Source: a bacterium
GTDB taxonomy: Bacteria > Omnitrophota > Gorgyraeia > Zapsychrales > Zapsychraceae
Length of the DNA: 64,000 nucleotides
Direction of reading: 5' to 3'
Assembly (NCBI GenBank): GCA_030429765.1
Contig: JAUIER010000008.1
Location: forward strand, 19,403-83,402
Positions 31,550 to 40,351 of this stretch are shown one piece after another. The notes below the pieces were generated by a model. It did no database searches. It was not told the DNA's origin and worked only from the letters and a program-made list of their open reading frames with translations. Within the stretch, counting starts at the first letter, position 1; each line of letters opens with the position of its first letter. Both the position numbers and the translations under genes were made by a program.

Positions 31550-32731
31550 ATGAACAATTCTATGTCAAACTGTCCAGTTGTACTGCAAACAGGGTTTCGT
31601 ATATTTTTCCTCGGCGCCGCTTTGTATGCTGTTGTCGGAATGGCTTTCTGGTATCTCTTTTATGTGGCGGGTATCAACATTTTTGTGGGTATGCCGTTAA
31701 CTGTTTGGCATGGGCATGAAATGATTTTTGGATTCACGATGGCGGTTGTTGCAGGATTTTTACTAACGGCTGTGCAGAATTGGACTGGGCTGCCAACAGT
31801 AAATGGACGGTCTCTATTCTTTTTATTTCTCTTATGGAGTATGGCGCGTGTATTTGCTTTTATGCCCACAAGTTTTCCTTATTGGCCGGCTGCGGCATGC
31901 AATATACTATTTATTACATTACTCTCAGTTGCAATTATAAAGCCCATCATCACTGTAAAACAATGGAAGCAGTCTGCGGTCTTTTCCAAACTAATTCTAA
32001 TCCTAATAAGCGGTATTGCGTTTTATGTATATCTTGCACAGGCTGATTTGGATGCTGAAAGAAAAGCTCTTCGATTCATGGTGTATATGATTATCAGTTT
32101 AATATTTACGATTGGGAGAAGGGTGATTCCATTCTTTATTGAACGCGGAGTAGGTTATTCAGTTACACTAAAAAATAGCAAATCGTTAGATATGACCAGT
32201 CTTGTTTGCCTCGTATCGTTTTCTATTATTGACGTGTTATGGCCTCAACCATACGTCATCACAATGCTAAGTGGTATTTTATGTATAGTGCATATCCTGA
32301 GACTTTCCGGTTGGTACACACCAGGAATATGGAAAAAACCACTATTATGGATATTGTTTATTGGATATGTGTTTTTAATATTAGGCTTCCTGTTCAAAAT
32401 ATTTGCTGTTATCGCTAATCGTCCGGACGATGCGGCGCTGCATGCTTGGACGGTGGGAGGTATTGGTATTTTTACGCTGGGAATGATGGCGAGGGTGTCC
32501 TGGGGGCATACGGGTAGGAATATTGCACAACCCCCTAAGGCTATCACTACAATGTTTGTAATGATTATTTTAAGTGCAGTGGTTCGTGTTTTTCTTCCAC
32601 TCCTTTTTGAACCGCAATATATTATGTGGGTTGCCATTAGTCAGATTTTCTGGATGTTGGCATTTGGCATGTTTGCCGTAATATATTTTCCGGTTCTTAC
32701 CTGTGCCCGTCCTGATGGCAAATGGGGATAG
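31550..32731 (+). CDS. nnrS: NnrS family haem/copper membrane protein
   Basis: This protein of 393 residues has about 12 membrane helices. NnrS marks are visible: FRIFFLGAALYAVVGMAFW at the start, then WHGHEMIFGFTMAVVAGFLLTAVQNWTG (histidines for haem), TIGRRVIPFFIERGVGY and HAWTVGGIGIFTLGMMARVSWGHTGR. NnrS protects cells against NO, probably by keeping NO-damaged iron complexes in check. It lies 35 bp after the HPP gene. It is the third component of the NO-response block together with the globin and the NsrR-like regulator. Confidence 0.92.
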   Translation: MNNSMSNCPVVLQTGFRIFFLGAALYAVVGMAFWYLFYVAGINIFVGMPLTVWHGHEMIFGFTMAVVAGFLLTAVQNWTGLPTVNGRSLFFLFLLWSMARVFAFMPTSFPYWPAAACNILFITLLSVAIIKPIITVKQWKQSAVFSKLILILISGIAFYVYLAQADLDAERKALRFMVYMIISLIFTIGRRVIPFFIERGVGYSVTLKNSKSLDMTSLVCLVSFSIIDVLWPQPYVITMLSGILCIVHILRLSGWYTPGIWKKPLLWILFIGYVFLILGFLFKIFAVIANRPDDAALHAWTVGGIGIFTLGMMARVSWGHTGRNIAQPPKAITTMFVMIILSAVVRVFLPLLFEPQYIMWVAISQIFWMLAFGMFAVIYFPVLTCARPDGKWG

Positions 32732-32751
32732 ATTGGTTTGAAAATAGTGCA

Positions 32752-32793
32752 TTGACAAACTTTTATTCTGTGTTATTATTTAGGTAACCTAAA
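32752..32793 (+). promoter_or_regulatory. Promoter with perfect palindromic operator before the MarR gene
   Basis: TTGACA (32752-32757), a 16-bp spacer and TATTAT (32774-32779) make a good sigma-70-type promoter. The palindrome TTTAGGTAACCTAAA (32779-32793) starts at the end of the -10 box, an ideal repressor site. The same motif recurs at 33493-33507. Confidence 0.82.
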
Positions 32794-32832
32794 CAAATAG
32801 GGATCTAAGTGGTTCGAGAAAGTAAATGAGTT

Positions 32833-33474
32833 ATGGAAAATACAATAGATGAACATATAACAAATGGATTGGTCAAAATCAGCCAGGCATTAAAGAGCGG
32901 AGACTGGGAGAATTTTGCCAAGAAAGGGATCACTCCTACTCAGAAGCAGGTGATGGTTTTTTTGAATAAAAGAAAAAAGAGTATACCCGCATCCTTAACA
33001 GATATTGCGGAAAATTTGGCATTCTCACCGGCTACTGCCAGTGACGTGGTTCAAAAGTTGGTTGATAAAGGCCTTGTCCAAAAGGAATCGGCTCCAGATG
33101 ATAAAAGAAAAATTATGATCCGGCTAACTAAAAAAGGCCAATCATTGTCAGGACAAGTAATGGATTGGTCAAACTTTCTTACATCTGCAGTCGGTGGGTT
33201 ATCAGATAAAGAAAAGAGTATTTTTCTTGGAGGGCTTATTAAAATCATTAAGTCATTGCAGGATCAAGGGAAAATACCATTTGTACGCATGTGCTTAACC
33301 TGCAATTATTTTAGGCCCAATCAACATAAGAATACAAAGCGGCCACATCATTGTGCGTTTGTTGATGAGCCGCTGGCTCACGAGCAACTTCGTTTAGACT
33401 GTGATGACCATGAGCAGTTAGAGAAATCGGGCTCAATTGATGTTTGGAATAAGTTTCAACAGATGACAAAGTAA
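32833..33474 (+). CDS. MarR-family regulator with a C-terminal Cys/His metal-site-like tail
   Basis: This protein of 213 residues has a MarR winged helix (residues 30-135: TPTQKQVMVFLNKRKKS, DIAENLAFSPATASDVVQKL, DDKRKIMIRLTKKGQSL). The tail has MCLTCNYF, RPHHCAF and LRLDCDDHEQ. Two Cys, a His-His-Cys and a Cys-x2-His would suit Zn, Fe or Fe-S binding. MarR proteins with this tail occur in other bacteria as far as I recall. A palindrome TTTAGG-N3-CCTAAA lies upstream of this gene and again upstream of the next one, so it should repress itself and that gene. Confidence 0.88.
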   Translation: MENTIDEHITNGLVKISQALKSGDWENFAKKGITPTQKQVMVFLNKRKKSIPASLTDIAENLAFSPATASDVVQKLVDKGLVQKESAPDDKRKIMIRLTKKGQSLSGQVMDWSNFLTSAVGGLSDKEKSIFLGGLIKIIKSLQDQGKIPFVRMCLTCNYFRPNQHKNTKRPHHCAFVDEPLAHEQLRLDCDDHEQLEKSGSIDVWNKFQQMTK

Positions 33475-33492
33475 ATTTTTTTAACCCAAATA

Positions 33493-33507
33493 TTTAGGAT
33501 ACCTAAA
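33493..33507. promoter_or_regulatory. Second MarR operator, before the thioredoxin-fold gene
   Basis: TTTAGGATACCTAAA has the same arms and spacing as the dyad upstream of the MarR gene; only the central three bases differ. It lies 22 bp before the ATG of the next gene. Confidence 0.75.
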
Positions 33508-33529
33508 TATATAACAAAGGAGAGAAACA

Positions 33530-33760
33530 ATGAGTAAAGCCAAGTTTTATCATGCAGGATGTCCAGTATGTACTGATGCAGAAACCGCCATGCTTAATGC
33601 GATTAAGTATGAGGTGGAGGTAGTGCATTTGGGTCAAGACAAAGAATCAATAGATCAGGCCGAATCAGAGGGGGTAAAATCTGTCCCAGCATTGGTTTTA
33701 GACGGAAAGGTGTATCACATCAATTTTGGTGCAAAATTAGATGATGTTCGCAAAGTATAA
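33530..33760 (+). CDS. Small thioredoxin-fold protein with a CPVC active site
   Basis: This protein of 76 residues starts with KAKFYHAGCPVCTDAETAM, in which CPVC is a redox-active CxxC at the usual thioredoxin/glutaredoxin position. It continues with VEVVHLG and has the cis-Pro motif KSVPALVLDGKVYHI. It is as short as the small glutaredoxin-like proteins. It is controlled together with the MarR gene by the shared palindrome and has an AAAGGAG site. It might repair or sense NO- or redox-damaged thiols, or pass on electrons; the partner is unknown. Confidence 0.82.
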   Translation: MSKAKFYHAGCPVCTDAETAMLNAIKYEVEVVHLGQDKESIDQAESEGVKSVPALVLDGKVYHINFGAKLDDVRKV

Positions 33761-33771
33761 TCGTCATTAAA

Positions 33772-33813
33772 TAGTAGGGGCGTATGAACAGTACGCCCCC
33801 TACTAATTATTTT
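33772..33813 (+). terminator. Hairpin terminator ending the NO-response block
   Basis: TAGTAGGGGCGTA (33772-33784) pairs with TACGCCCCCTACTA (33792-33805) with one bulged base. ATTATTTT follows. Confidence 0.75.
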
Positions 33814-33908
33814 ACTCAGGCGCGATCTTGCCTCCAAAACTGCTCCAATCAGGGGCTAAGAATTTTGTCCTCAGATGTTTGTTTTAGAATCTCTTCAAAT
33901 CCAGTGGG

Positions 33909-34088
33909 TTAATTTTCGACTTCGACGACTTCGGCGTTGGGGGCTTCGCGTTTGACGGCATCAATGCCCTTTTCGCAGGCTTGTTTGGAGGAGTATCCTT
34001 GCCCCTGTGCAATGGTTTCGCCGTTTCCGGCTTTTAGTCTCCAGCGGTATTTGCCTGCTTTGTCGGGGTACATCTCAAATTTTGACAT
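33909..34088 (-). CDS. DUF1508 (YegP-like) protein
   Basis: This minus-strand protein of 59 residues begins SKFEMYPDKAGKYRWRLKAG, then NGETIAQGQGYSSKQACEKG and IDAVKREAPNAEVVEVEN. This is a single DUF1508 repeat (KFEIY.D..GEYRWRLKA.NG..IA.S.GY.SK..C..GI..VK). The function of the family is unknown. An AAAGGAGC site (reverse strand) lies a few bases before the ATG at 34088. It is transcribed away from the PEP-CTERM gene, 27 bp after the XRE regulator gene on the same strand, so the two form an operon. Confidence 0.88.
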   Translation of the reverse strand: MSKFEMYPDKAGKYRWRLKAGNGETIAQGQGYSSKQACEKGIDAVKREAPNAEVVEVEN

Positions 34089-34115
34089 GATGCTCCTTTC
34101 GTTGTAAGGGTCGTA

Positions 34116-34340
34116 TTATTCGAGTAGTTGATGGGGTTTAATTTTCAGAGCTTTGGCAATTTTAAACAGCGCCTTTAATGACGGTAAATCCACTTGCGAT
34201 GTCATTTCCAGGCGTTGCCAGTATTTATAGGTCACACCGGCCTTTTCAGAGGCTTCTTCCTGGGTCATGCCGGATTCTGTGCGGTAGCGTTTGATATTCC
34301 GGACAAGAATGGTTTTGATTTTTTTGATTTCACGGGACAT
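34116..34340 (-). CDS. Small XRE-family regulator
   Basis: This protein of 74 residues consists almost only of the XRE helix-turn-helix: LVRNIKRYRTESGMTQEEAS, EKAGVTYKYWQRLEM and ALFKIAKALKIKPHQLLE. It precedes the DUF1508 gene on the minus strand by 27 bp. Upstream of it lie repeated CATACC/GGTATG half-sites with constant spacing, which are probably its own operators. It resembles the short XRE repressors of restriction or phage-like systems; no such system is next to it. Confidence 0.88.
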   Translation of the reverse strand: MSREIKKIKTILVRNIKRYRTESGMTQEEASEKAGVTYKYWQRLEMTSQVDLPSLKALFKIAKALKIKPHQLLE

Positions 34341-34357
34341 GCCATATTATCGCTGAG

Positions 34358-34418
34358 CATACCTTAAAGGTACACTCAGGTAGAGGTATGTTTATTTCTT
34401 GCATACCTATGGGGTATG
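34358..34418. promoter_or_regulatory. Operator array CATACC-N5-GGTATG upstream of the XRE gene
   Basis: CATACC-ttaaa-GGTACA (34358-34374) and CATACC-tatgg-GGTATG (34402-34418) share arms and spacing, and a further half-site AGGTATG lies at 34384-34390. The first dyad starts 18 bp upstream of the XRE start codon, so autoregulation by the XRE protein is likely. Confidence 0.68.
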
Positions 34419-34438
34419 TGTTATAAATAGGGCTATTC

Positions 34439-34457
34439 ACCCCCGATTTAGGGGGGT
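34439..34457. other. Short G/C hairpin before the PEP-CTERM gene
   Basis: ACCCCC-GATTTA-GGGGGGT forms a strong hairpin with no T-tract. It lies 100 bp before the PEP-CTERM start codon. I could not match the following leader to a riboswitch that I know. Confidence 0.4.
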
Positions 34458-34556
34458 ATTCTGTGTGACGCTCACCAATAGCACAGTCTTAGCCTTCTTC
34501 AACCCGAAATCCTTGCGGTTTCAGCTATTCAACACATCAATAGGGAGACAACTCAA

Positions 34557-35318
34557 ATGACCAGAAATCTATGGAAAACTCTAAGCTTAGTGACTATCAC
34601 TTTGTGTATCCAGCTGGTAGGTAGTCCAGTTTACGCAATTACGTATTCATTATTCAAGCTCCAAACAACGGCAGATTCTCGGGTTCCGGGTCAGGAATTC
34701 GTGGTTTCTACAGGGGACCTATCGTTTCTGACAGATTCATCTGATCCAGAAAGTGTGATTTTCGATGTCAGAACGACAGGGGAGTTAATAAATAGTGGAT
34801 TATTCGACTCAAATGAGCCGTTTGCATCTACCCGGGCCGATTTCCAAATTCGTGTGGATGCGACCCAGGCTAGTTTTTCCTATTTGGGGAATGGAGTTTT
34901 GGAGAGTGATGCCGCAAATACGACATATCAATCCATGTTCCGACATGATGGCTTTGTTCCAGATGGAGGCTTTGATATTGATTCGACAATTGTACGGGGT
35001 GATCCATTGAGAGAGCAGCGCCGATTGATTAGAGATTCGTACTTGACTACCAGAACTATTGAACCAGAAACTATGGTTCAGATGTTCAGCAGAATCGAAT
35101 TATTTACGTTCGGTATAAATTCCTATGGAATGGCAGATTTTGGAAGCACATTAGAATTGACGGCGACAGTTCGGGATGGGGTATTGCTAACAGATGAGAA
35201 CGGACAGCCTTTTGAAGTTGTTTCAGGTCCTGTGCCGGAGCCTGTAACGATGTCCTTGTTCGGAGGAGGATTTATTGCTAGCTGGGTGCTAAGAAGGAAA
35301 AAACAAATATTAGTTTAA
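34557..35318 (+). CDS. PEP-CTERM sorted secreted protein
   Basis: This protein of 253 residues has an N-terminal signal peptide (LWKTLSLVTITLCIQLVGSP) and a C-terminal sorting signal. That signal is VPEPVTM, then a hydrophobic stretch (SLFGGGFIASWVL) and the basic end RRKK. This tripartite tail is the substrate of an exosortase, which was not seen in the window, so the enzyme must be encoded elsewhere. The body is beta-rich and acidic (for example SSDPESVIFDVRTTGELINS) with no known domain. AGGGAGAC precedes the start. The role is likely extracellular matrix or surface. Confidence 0.85.
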   Translation: MTRNLWKTLSLVTITLCIQLVGSPVYAITYSLFKLQTTADSRVPGQEFVVSTGDLSFLTDSSDPESVIFDVRTTGELINSGLFDSNEPFASTRADFQIRVDATQASFSYLGNGVLESDAANTTYQSMFRHDGFVPDGGFDIDSTIVRGDPLREQRRLIRDSYLTTRTIEPETMVQMFSRIELFTFGINSYGMADFGSTLELTATVRDGVLLTDENGQPFEVVSGPVPEPVTMSLFGGGFIASWVLRRKKQILV

Positions 35319-35520
35319 AATGGATTCATTGAATTTTAAATTTCCCAGACTTCCCCCGATAAACATAAAATGTGCAGATTAGGTTTCAAACTATTTATAC
35401 CATGACTTTTGTTTCAAGAAGGTGGTATGAATTCACTGAGTGCAGTTGACGAGCATGTATTATTATAATACAATAAATTAAATACGTGATTGCTCTCTAT
35501 CAGTTAAAAAAAGGCTTTAC

Positions 35521-38500
35521 TTGAAATTTGTTAAACCATTCTTATTTCCTATCATATTAGTTTTTCCCATCTGTTTTTTTTATTCGTCGACCGTTTTTGC
35601 ACAAGTAATATCTGATTTCACTATCTTTGCCTCTGATCAAATTACCATAAAAGCGGGAGCATCTGTTCTCTCAGGGTTTATTGGTGTTAATGATGATCCT
35701 TCAAGTTCTACGACAAATTTGGATATTGGATCAGGGGTTGTTTTGGCAGATGGAGTTTCTGTTTTTGCTCCAAAAATAAATATTGGTCCCAGAGGTAGTC
35801 TAGGTGGTGATGTATACTATAGAGATGGCTTGAAAATAGGTACTAATGTAAGCATAGCAGGTGATATTATTAAAAGAAATAATCCTGATTGGCCCGTGAT
35901 TGAGCTTCCTGATATTCCAACCTGCATAACTGATAACAATAATCCCATTAATGTGCCAATAAATAGAAGCGGTGTTCTGTCACCGGGTAATTATGGTGAT
36001 GTCAAAGTTGGTAGCAGGGGAGCTTTGGTTTTTGACGGTGGGGAGTACCATTTGAATTCATTAGAAGCCGATATAAATTCTAAAATATTATTTTCTTCAG
36101 ATACCGTAATATGTGTAGAAAATAACTTTGAAGTCAAGTCTAAATCTATTTTTGGACCAGATACCAATAGCGGTAACAGTTCAGATTCAAAAATAGTAGT
36201 AAATGTTAAGGGGGGAGACGTAAACTTTGGGGTAAATTCAACAATATTTGGGAACTTTATAGTACCGAATGGTGAAATTAGTATAGGTGGCCGTGCCACT
36301 GCTATGGGTACATTTGTTGCCCGGAAAGTGGAGGTGGGAATCAATTCTAAAATTAGTAAGGTTTCCCACGGAGAAGGTGATATCTCTCCTCCAGTGATAT
36401 TCAATGTTTTTCCGGGTAATGGGTCGATAGTGTCAAATTCGAATCCGGAAATTTCAGGAGAATATAGTGATTCAGAATCAGGAATTAATTTATCGAGTAT
36501 AGTGATATTGTTTGAAGGAATCGATGTTTCGAGTCAGGTGGTCATATCGGAAGGAAAGTTTGTATTCAAACCAGATACATTAGATGATGGATTATATCAA
36601 TTAGAAATTACAGTAACTGATAATGCTGGAAATAAAGCCTCACGACAAGTGAATTTTGAAGTAGATTCAAAATTAGTTGAGGTTAGTATTGCTTTTCCTG
36701 GTTCCGGATTGATTACAAAAGATGCAACCATTGAAGTAACTGGCACGATTAGTCAATTTGTTGATTCAGTGCGGGTCAGTGATATTGAAGTGGATATAGA
36801 GGGATTAGAATTTAGGCATACTTTACAACTGAGCGAGGGGAATAATACCATTGTGGCTGTTGCGGAAAGCGCGAGTGGGAAAATTGCTACTGATAATGTG
36901 AGAGTTATTTTGGATACAAAGCCTGCAACTATAGTTGTGGAATCTCCGCAAGAGGGCGAAAGTATAGCGGTTGATACCATAGATGTTGTCGGTTCAGTCA
37001 ATGATATAGTAACTGGCACAACCATAAATGCAGATGATGTAACCATCACAGTTAACAATATAGAGGCCCAAGTTGTCAATCGAACTTTTTTATTGGCGAA
37101 TTTGAATCTGAAGCCTGGGCCGAATATCATTAGTGTAAAAGCCACTGATCGAGCTGGAAATATATCAGAAGAGAACATTAACGTAATTCGAAGAAATGTA
37201 GTTGGTCAAAAAATCAAATCTGTCTCTGGCAATAGCCAATCCTCAGAAATTTTGTCCAGGTTGCCGGAACCTTTGGTTGTCGAACTAATTTCGTCGGAAG
37301 GGGTTCCGGTTGTAAACCGAACAGTGAACTTTAAAGTTAGCAAAGGTGATGGATTAATTGGTCTGACTGATGACAGTGAGGAAAAAAAGCGAGTCTTGAC
37401 TATTCAAACCAATGAGATGGGGCAAGCAAAAGTATATTTTCAATTAGGTCAAAAAATGGGAGCGGGAAATCAACGCGTCAGTGCCTCAGCGAACGGTTTT
37501 GTGGGTGAAGTTGTTTTTTGTGCTACTGCACAAGGGGCAGCGCCTATTCGGATTACACCGGTTTCGGGGAAAGTTCAGGATGGTTTGCTAAATCAGGTAC
37601 TATCCAACCCCTTTGTCGCTTTGGTTACCGATAAAGGAGGTAATCCAGTGCAGGGTGTGCCTGTTAAATTTGAGCTAATTGAGGGGGGTGGTAATTTTGA
37701 TAATTCACAGACGTCTGTTGCAAAATTAACAGATATGGATGGTCAATCAATTGTGTCATTTCGAATGGGAGGGGAGGCCGGAATTAATAATACTGTTGTT
37801 CAGGCATCCTTTGAAGAATTGAATGAACGTCCTGCATTTTTTTCTATTTCTGGGAAAGAGATTGGTAAAGCCGAGGATACTAAAATTAGTGGAACTGTAC
37901 TTGATACTGAAGATATTCCAGTTGCAGGGGTAAAAATACAAATTGAGGGCACCGAATTGTTTGCTGAAAGCGATGCAGAGGGGAGATTTGTAATTGATCT
38001 AGCCCCGGTGGGGCCTGTCAGGTTGCTTGTGGATGGATCAAATGTGACACGTCCTGGACAATGGGCTCCTTTGAAATTTGATTTAGTTACATTATCTGGA
38101 CAAAACAATACATTAGGAATGCCAATTTATATGCTGGAACTTGATGCTGAGAATTCAAAAATAGTCGGAGGTAATCAAGATGTTAAGCTAGAAATGAAAA
38201 ATGTACCGGGTGCTGAATTGACTGTATTCGCAAATTCCGTGACATGCCCAGATGAATCGACTGAGTGTCGGGTGTCATTTACGCAGGTAAATAATGAACA
38301 TATGGCGATGCCTCCTCCTTTAGGATCAATTGCAATGTTAGCTTGGACGGTTAAACCAAATGATGTGCGATTCGACCCACCTGCGAGAATATGCATACCA
38401 AATGGAGATATGCCCCCGGGTCAGCAGGTCGAAATGTTTAGTTTTGATTCTGATTTGGCGGATTGGGTTGCAATTGGTCCGGCCACTGTAACAGAAGATG

Positions 38501-39495
38501 GATCACAATTGTGCGCTAATACTGGATTTGGAATTGTAAAGACGGGATGGGGGTGCTGTTCTCCTGCGCCTCCGCCACCTACTGACATCGGAGGTCCAGG
38601 AGATGGTGTGGGCGGAGAGGATGAGCCTTGTGGGGAGAATGGGAATTGTGATTCTGATTGTTTAATGTGTGAGGATGATGTTTGTATTATTAATCCTGCT
38701 AATATGTGTGAACCTGGTTGTATTGATGCAAATAATTCAATTGTTGTTAACCAACCTTCTGATGCCTGCCAAGATCCAGTTGTTACTTTCAGTTTAGCCG
38801 AGGCTCGACCAGGAGTACATAGTAATCGAGCAGTTACTTTGACTGCAACAATTTTTCCAAATAACGTTGCTATTGATTTTGTTTCGTCTGATACCAGGGC
38901 AAAGGTGTCACCTTCATCTGGGCAAGGAGCTGTAAGTTTAACTATTGAGGGTAATAGTCTTAGTGGTGCCAATGAAGATACTTATTTGCAGGCATTAATA
39001 AATGGGCAAGAATTGTCGTCGATTCCAATTACAGTAGTTGAGCCATTTGATCATACTCAGCAAACAAATGTAGTTGATACACTGCCTAGTGCCTCTGGAT
39101 CTGTGCTTGTCTGGGATTTGCCACTTGAAATAACAATACTCGATCAATTTGGAATACCGTTACAAAATAATTGGGATGGTTTGCCAATTCAAGAGTTGGT
39201 ACCTGGATCGGGAAATGGTTGGACTGGGTTTTCATCAGGGCAATCTAATGCGCTGTTAATAAATGGAAAAATCATAGACGATGTAAAAGCTTTTTTTATG
39301 ACTCCCATACCACAAGTTGCCCAAAACATTGTAACTTGTACGCAAACGCTAAATGGGACAAGCCCAAGCACAAGAGATCAGTTTATTCGAGCTAACATGG
39401 ATGATGGTACAAATCTTATGTTAACAGGCAAGAATATCAGAACAATAACTATAAATATGCCCGCTAAGGGTGCGACCTGTGTGAATTCCAAATGA
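35521..39495 (+). CDS. Large secreted Ig-like repeat protein
   Basis: This protein of 1324 residues has a TTG start 6 bp after AAAAAGG and a signal peptide ending STVFAQ. Residues 30-290 are built of short glycine-rich strands (ISIGGRATAMGTFVARKVEV), like an adhesive or polymer-forming beta-solenoid. Ig-like domains follow (about 291-560), with the cadherin-like DNAGNKASRQVNFEVD. Big-1-like domains (about 575-780) and a carboxypeptidase-regulatory-like domain (about 785-870) come next. A Pro/Gly/Cys-rich linker lies near 1020-1080 and a final domain follows. There is no C-terminal anchor. It is probably a surface or released adhesin. It precedes a TPR gene by 13 bp. Confidence 0.78.
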   Translation: MKFVKPFLFPIILVFPICFFYSSTVFAQVISDFTIFASDQITIKAGASVLSGFIGVNDDPSSSTTNLDIGSGVVLADGVSVFAPKINIGPRGSLGGDVYYRDGLKIGTNVSIAGDIIKRNNPDWPVIELPDIPTCITDNNNPINVPINRSGVLSPGNYGDVKVGSRGALVFDGGEYHLNSLEADINSKILFSSDTVICVENNFEVKSKSIFGPDTNSGNSSDSKIVVNVKGGDVNFGVNSTIFGNFIVPNGEISIGGRATAMGTFVARKVEVGINSKISKVSHGEGDISPPVIFNVFPGNGSIVSNSNPEISGEYSDSESGINLSSIVILFEGIDVSSQVVISEGKFVFKPDTLDDGLYQLEITVTDNAGNKASRQVNFEVDSKLVEVSIAFPGSGLITKDATIEVTGTISQFVDSVRVSDIEVDIEGLEFRHTLQLSEGNNTIVAVAESASGKIATDNVRVILDTKPATIVVESPQEGESIAVDTIDVVGSVNDIVTGTTINADDVTITVNNIEAQVVNRTFLLANLNLKPGPNIISVKATDRAGNISEENINVIRRNVVGQKIKSVSGNSQSSEILSRLPEPLVVELISSEGVPVVNRTVNFKVSKGDGLIGLTDDSEEKKRVLTIQTNEMGQAKVYFQLGQKMGAGNQRVSASANGFVGEVVFCATAQGAAPIRITPVSGKVQDGLLNQVLSNPFVALVTDKGGNPVQGVPVKFELIEGGGNFDNSQTSVAKLTDMDGQSIVSFRMGGEAGINNTVVQASFEELNERPAFFSISGKEIGKAEDTKISGTVLDTEDIPVAGVKIQIEGTELFAESDAEGRFVIDLAPVGPVRLLVDGSNVTRPGQWAPLKFDLVTLSGQNNTLGMPIYMLELDAENSKIVGGNQDVKLEMKNVPGAELTVFANSVTCPDESTECRVSFTQVNNEHMAMPPPLGSIAMLAWTVKPNDVRFDPPARICIPNGDMPPGQQVEMFSFDSDLADWVAIGPATVTEDGSQLCANTGFGIVKTGWGCCSPAPPPPTDIGGPGDGVGGEDEPCGENGNCDSDCLMCEDDVCIINPANMCEPGCIDANNSIVVNQPSDACQDPVVTFSLAEARPGVHSNRAVTLTATIFPNNVAIDFVSSDTRAKVSPSSGQGAVSLTIEGNSLSGANEDTYLQALINGQELSSIPITVVEPFDHTQQTNVVDTLPSASGSVLVWDLPLEITILDQFGIPLQNNWDGLPIQELVPGSGNGWTGFSSGQSNALLINGKIIDDVKAFFMTPIPQVAQNIVTCTQTLNGTSPSTRDQFIRANMDDGTNLMLTGKNIRTITINMPAKGATCVNSK

Positions 39496-39508
39496 GAGAA
39501 GAACTAGC

Positions 39509-40204
39509 ATGATACCTAATGTAAGAAAATTAATAGTTACTGCGTTAGTTTTCCTTTCATCTTTATGCTACGGTGAGAACGAGCCTCTTATTTGGCCCGG
39601 AACGAATGACAAACAACTTACGACTTATGTTGATTTGAGCCAATTTAATTTAGTAGCTAAAGCAAATGATTTGTTTTTCATGAAGAAGTATGGCCAAGCG
39701 TTGACAGAATATGACAGAGTATTGGAGGACCATCCGAATTGCAAGATTGCGAAAATAGGAAAGATGAATACATTGATAGAATTAGACAGAATAGATCAGG
39801 CTATTTTCAATGCAAATGAATTCATAAAAGAGTATCCTGACGATCTAGATGGTTATGCGGTCCTTTCAAAGGTATACCATGATAAGAAAATGTATGAAAA
39901 AGAAAAAGATGCTCTTATTGAAATTGTCAGATTATTTCCGTATGCATACGCATCAAGAGCAAGGATAAAAGAAATCGAGAATAATTTTGAAATGGCGGAA
40001 AAAATATTAATTGCAAATTTGAACAATGCACCGACACGTGTTAAGGCGTTTTCATATATGTGGCTAGGAAAATTCTATGAACGGCAAGGAAGAATTGAAG
40101 ATGCATTGGAATGTTATTTAAAATCAAAAAAATTAGTAGACGATGGATATTTAGGCGACAAACAGGAAATATCCGATGGAATAAGAAAAATTCAGGGTTT
40201 ATAG
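39509..40204 (+). CDS. Exported TPR-repeat protein
   Basis: This protein of 231 residues has a signal peptide (LIVTALVFLSSLCYG). TPR-type helical repeats cover about residues 50-220: ANDLFFMKKYGQALTEYDRV, KMNTLIELDRIDQAIFNANE, then GYAVLSKVYHDKKMYEKEKD and MWLGKFYERQGRIEDALECY. It would act as a periplasmic scaffold, perhaps for assembly or export of the giant proteins on both sides. It starts 13 bp after the 1324-residue protein, so the two are in one operon. Confidence 0.83.
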   Translation: MIPNVRKLIVTALVFLSSLCYGENEPLIWPGTNDKQLTTYVDLSQFNLVAKANDLFFMKKYGQALTEYDRVLEDHPNCKIAKIGKMNTLIELDRIDQAIFNANEFIKEYPDDLDGYAVLSKVYHDKKMYEKEKDALIEIVRLFPYAYASRARIKEIENNFEMAEKILIANLNNAPTRVKAFSYMWLGKFYERQGRIEDALECYLKSKKLVDDGYLGDKQEISDGIRKIQGL

Positions 40205-40351
40205 AGTAGTTGGATTGTATTTTAAAACTACATGCCAAATGGAGCGTGATATAATCACTTCCGAAAGCTTAGTTGACAGCTATAAATAAAGCATATAAAC
40301 ATCTAATCGTGTGCCCACGGTCAGAAGCAAATAAATATTTAGAGGATATGA

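Noticed and set aside
34439..34556. c-di-GMP or other riboswitch before the PEP-CTERM gene
   Set aside because: Only one G/C hairpin and short dyads are present; conserved riboswitch core motifs could not be matched by eye.
38421..38972. Minus-strand reading frame of 183 codons within the Ig-like protein
   Set aside because: It lies wholly inside the 1324-residue gene and its composition is that of a shadow frame.
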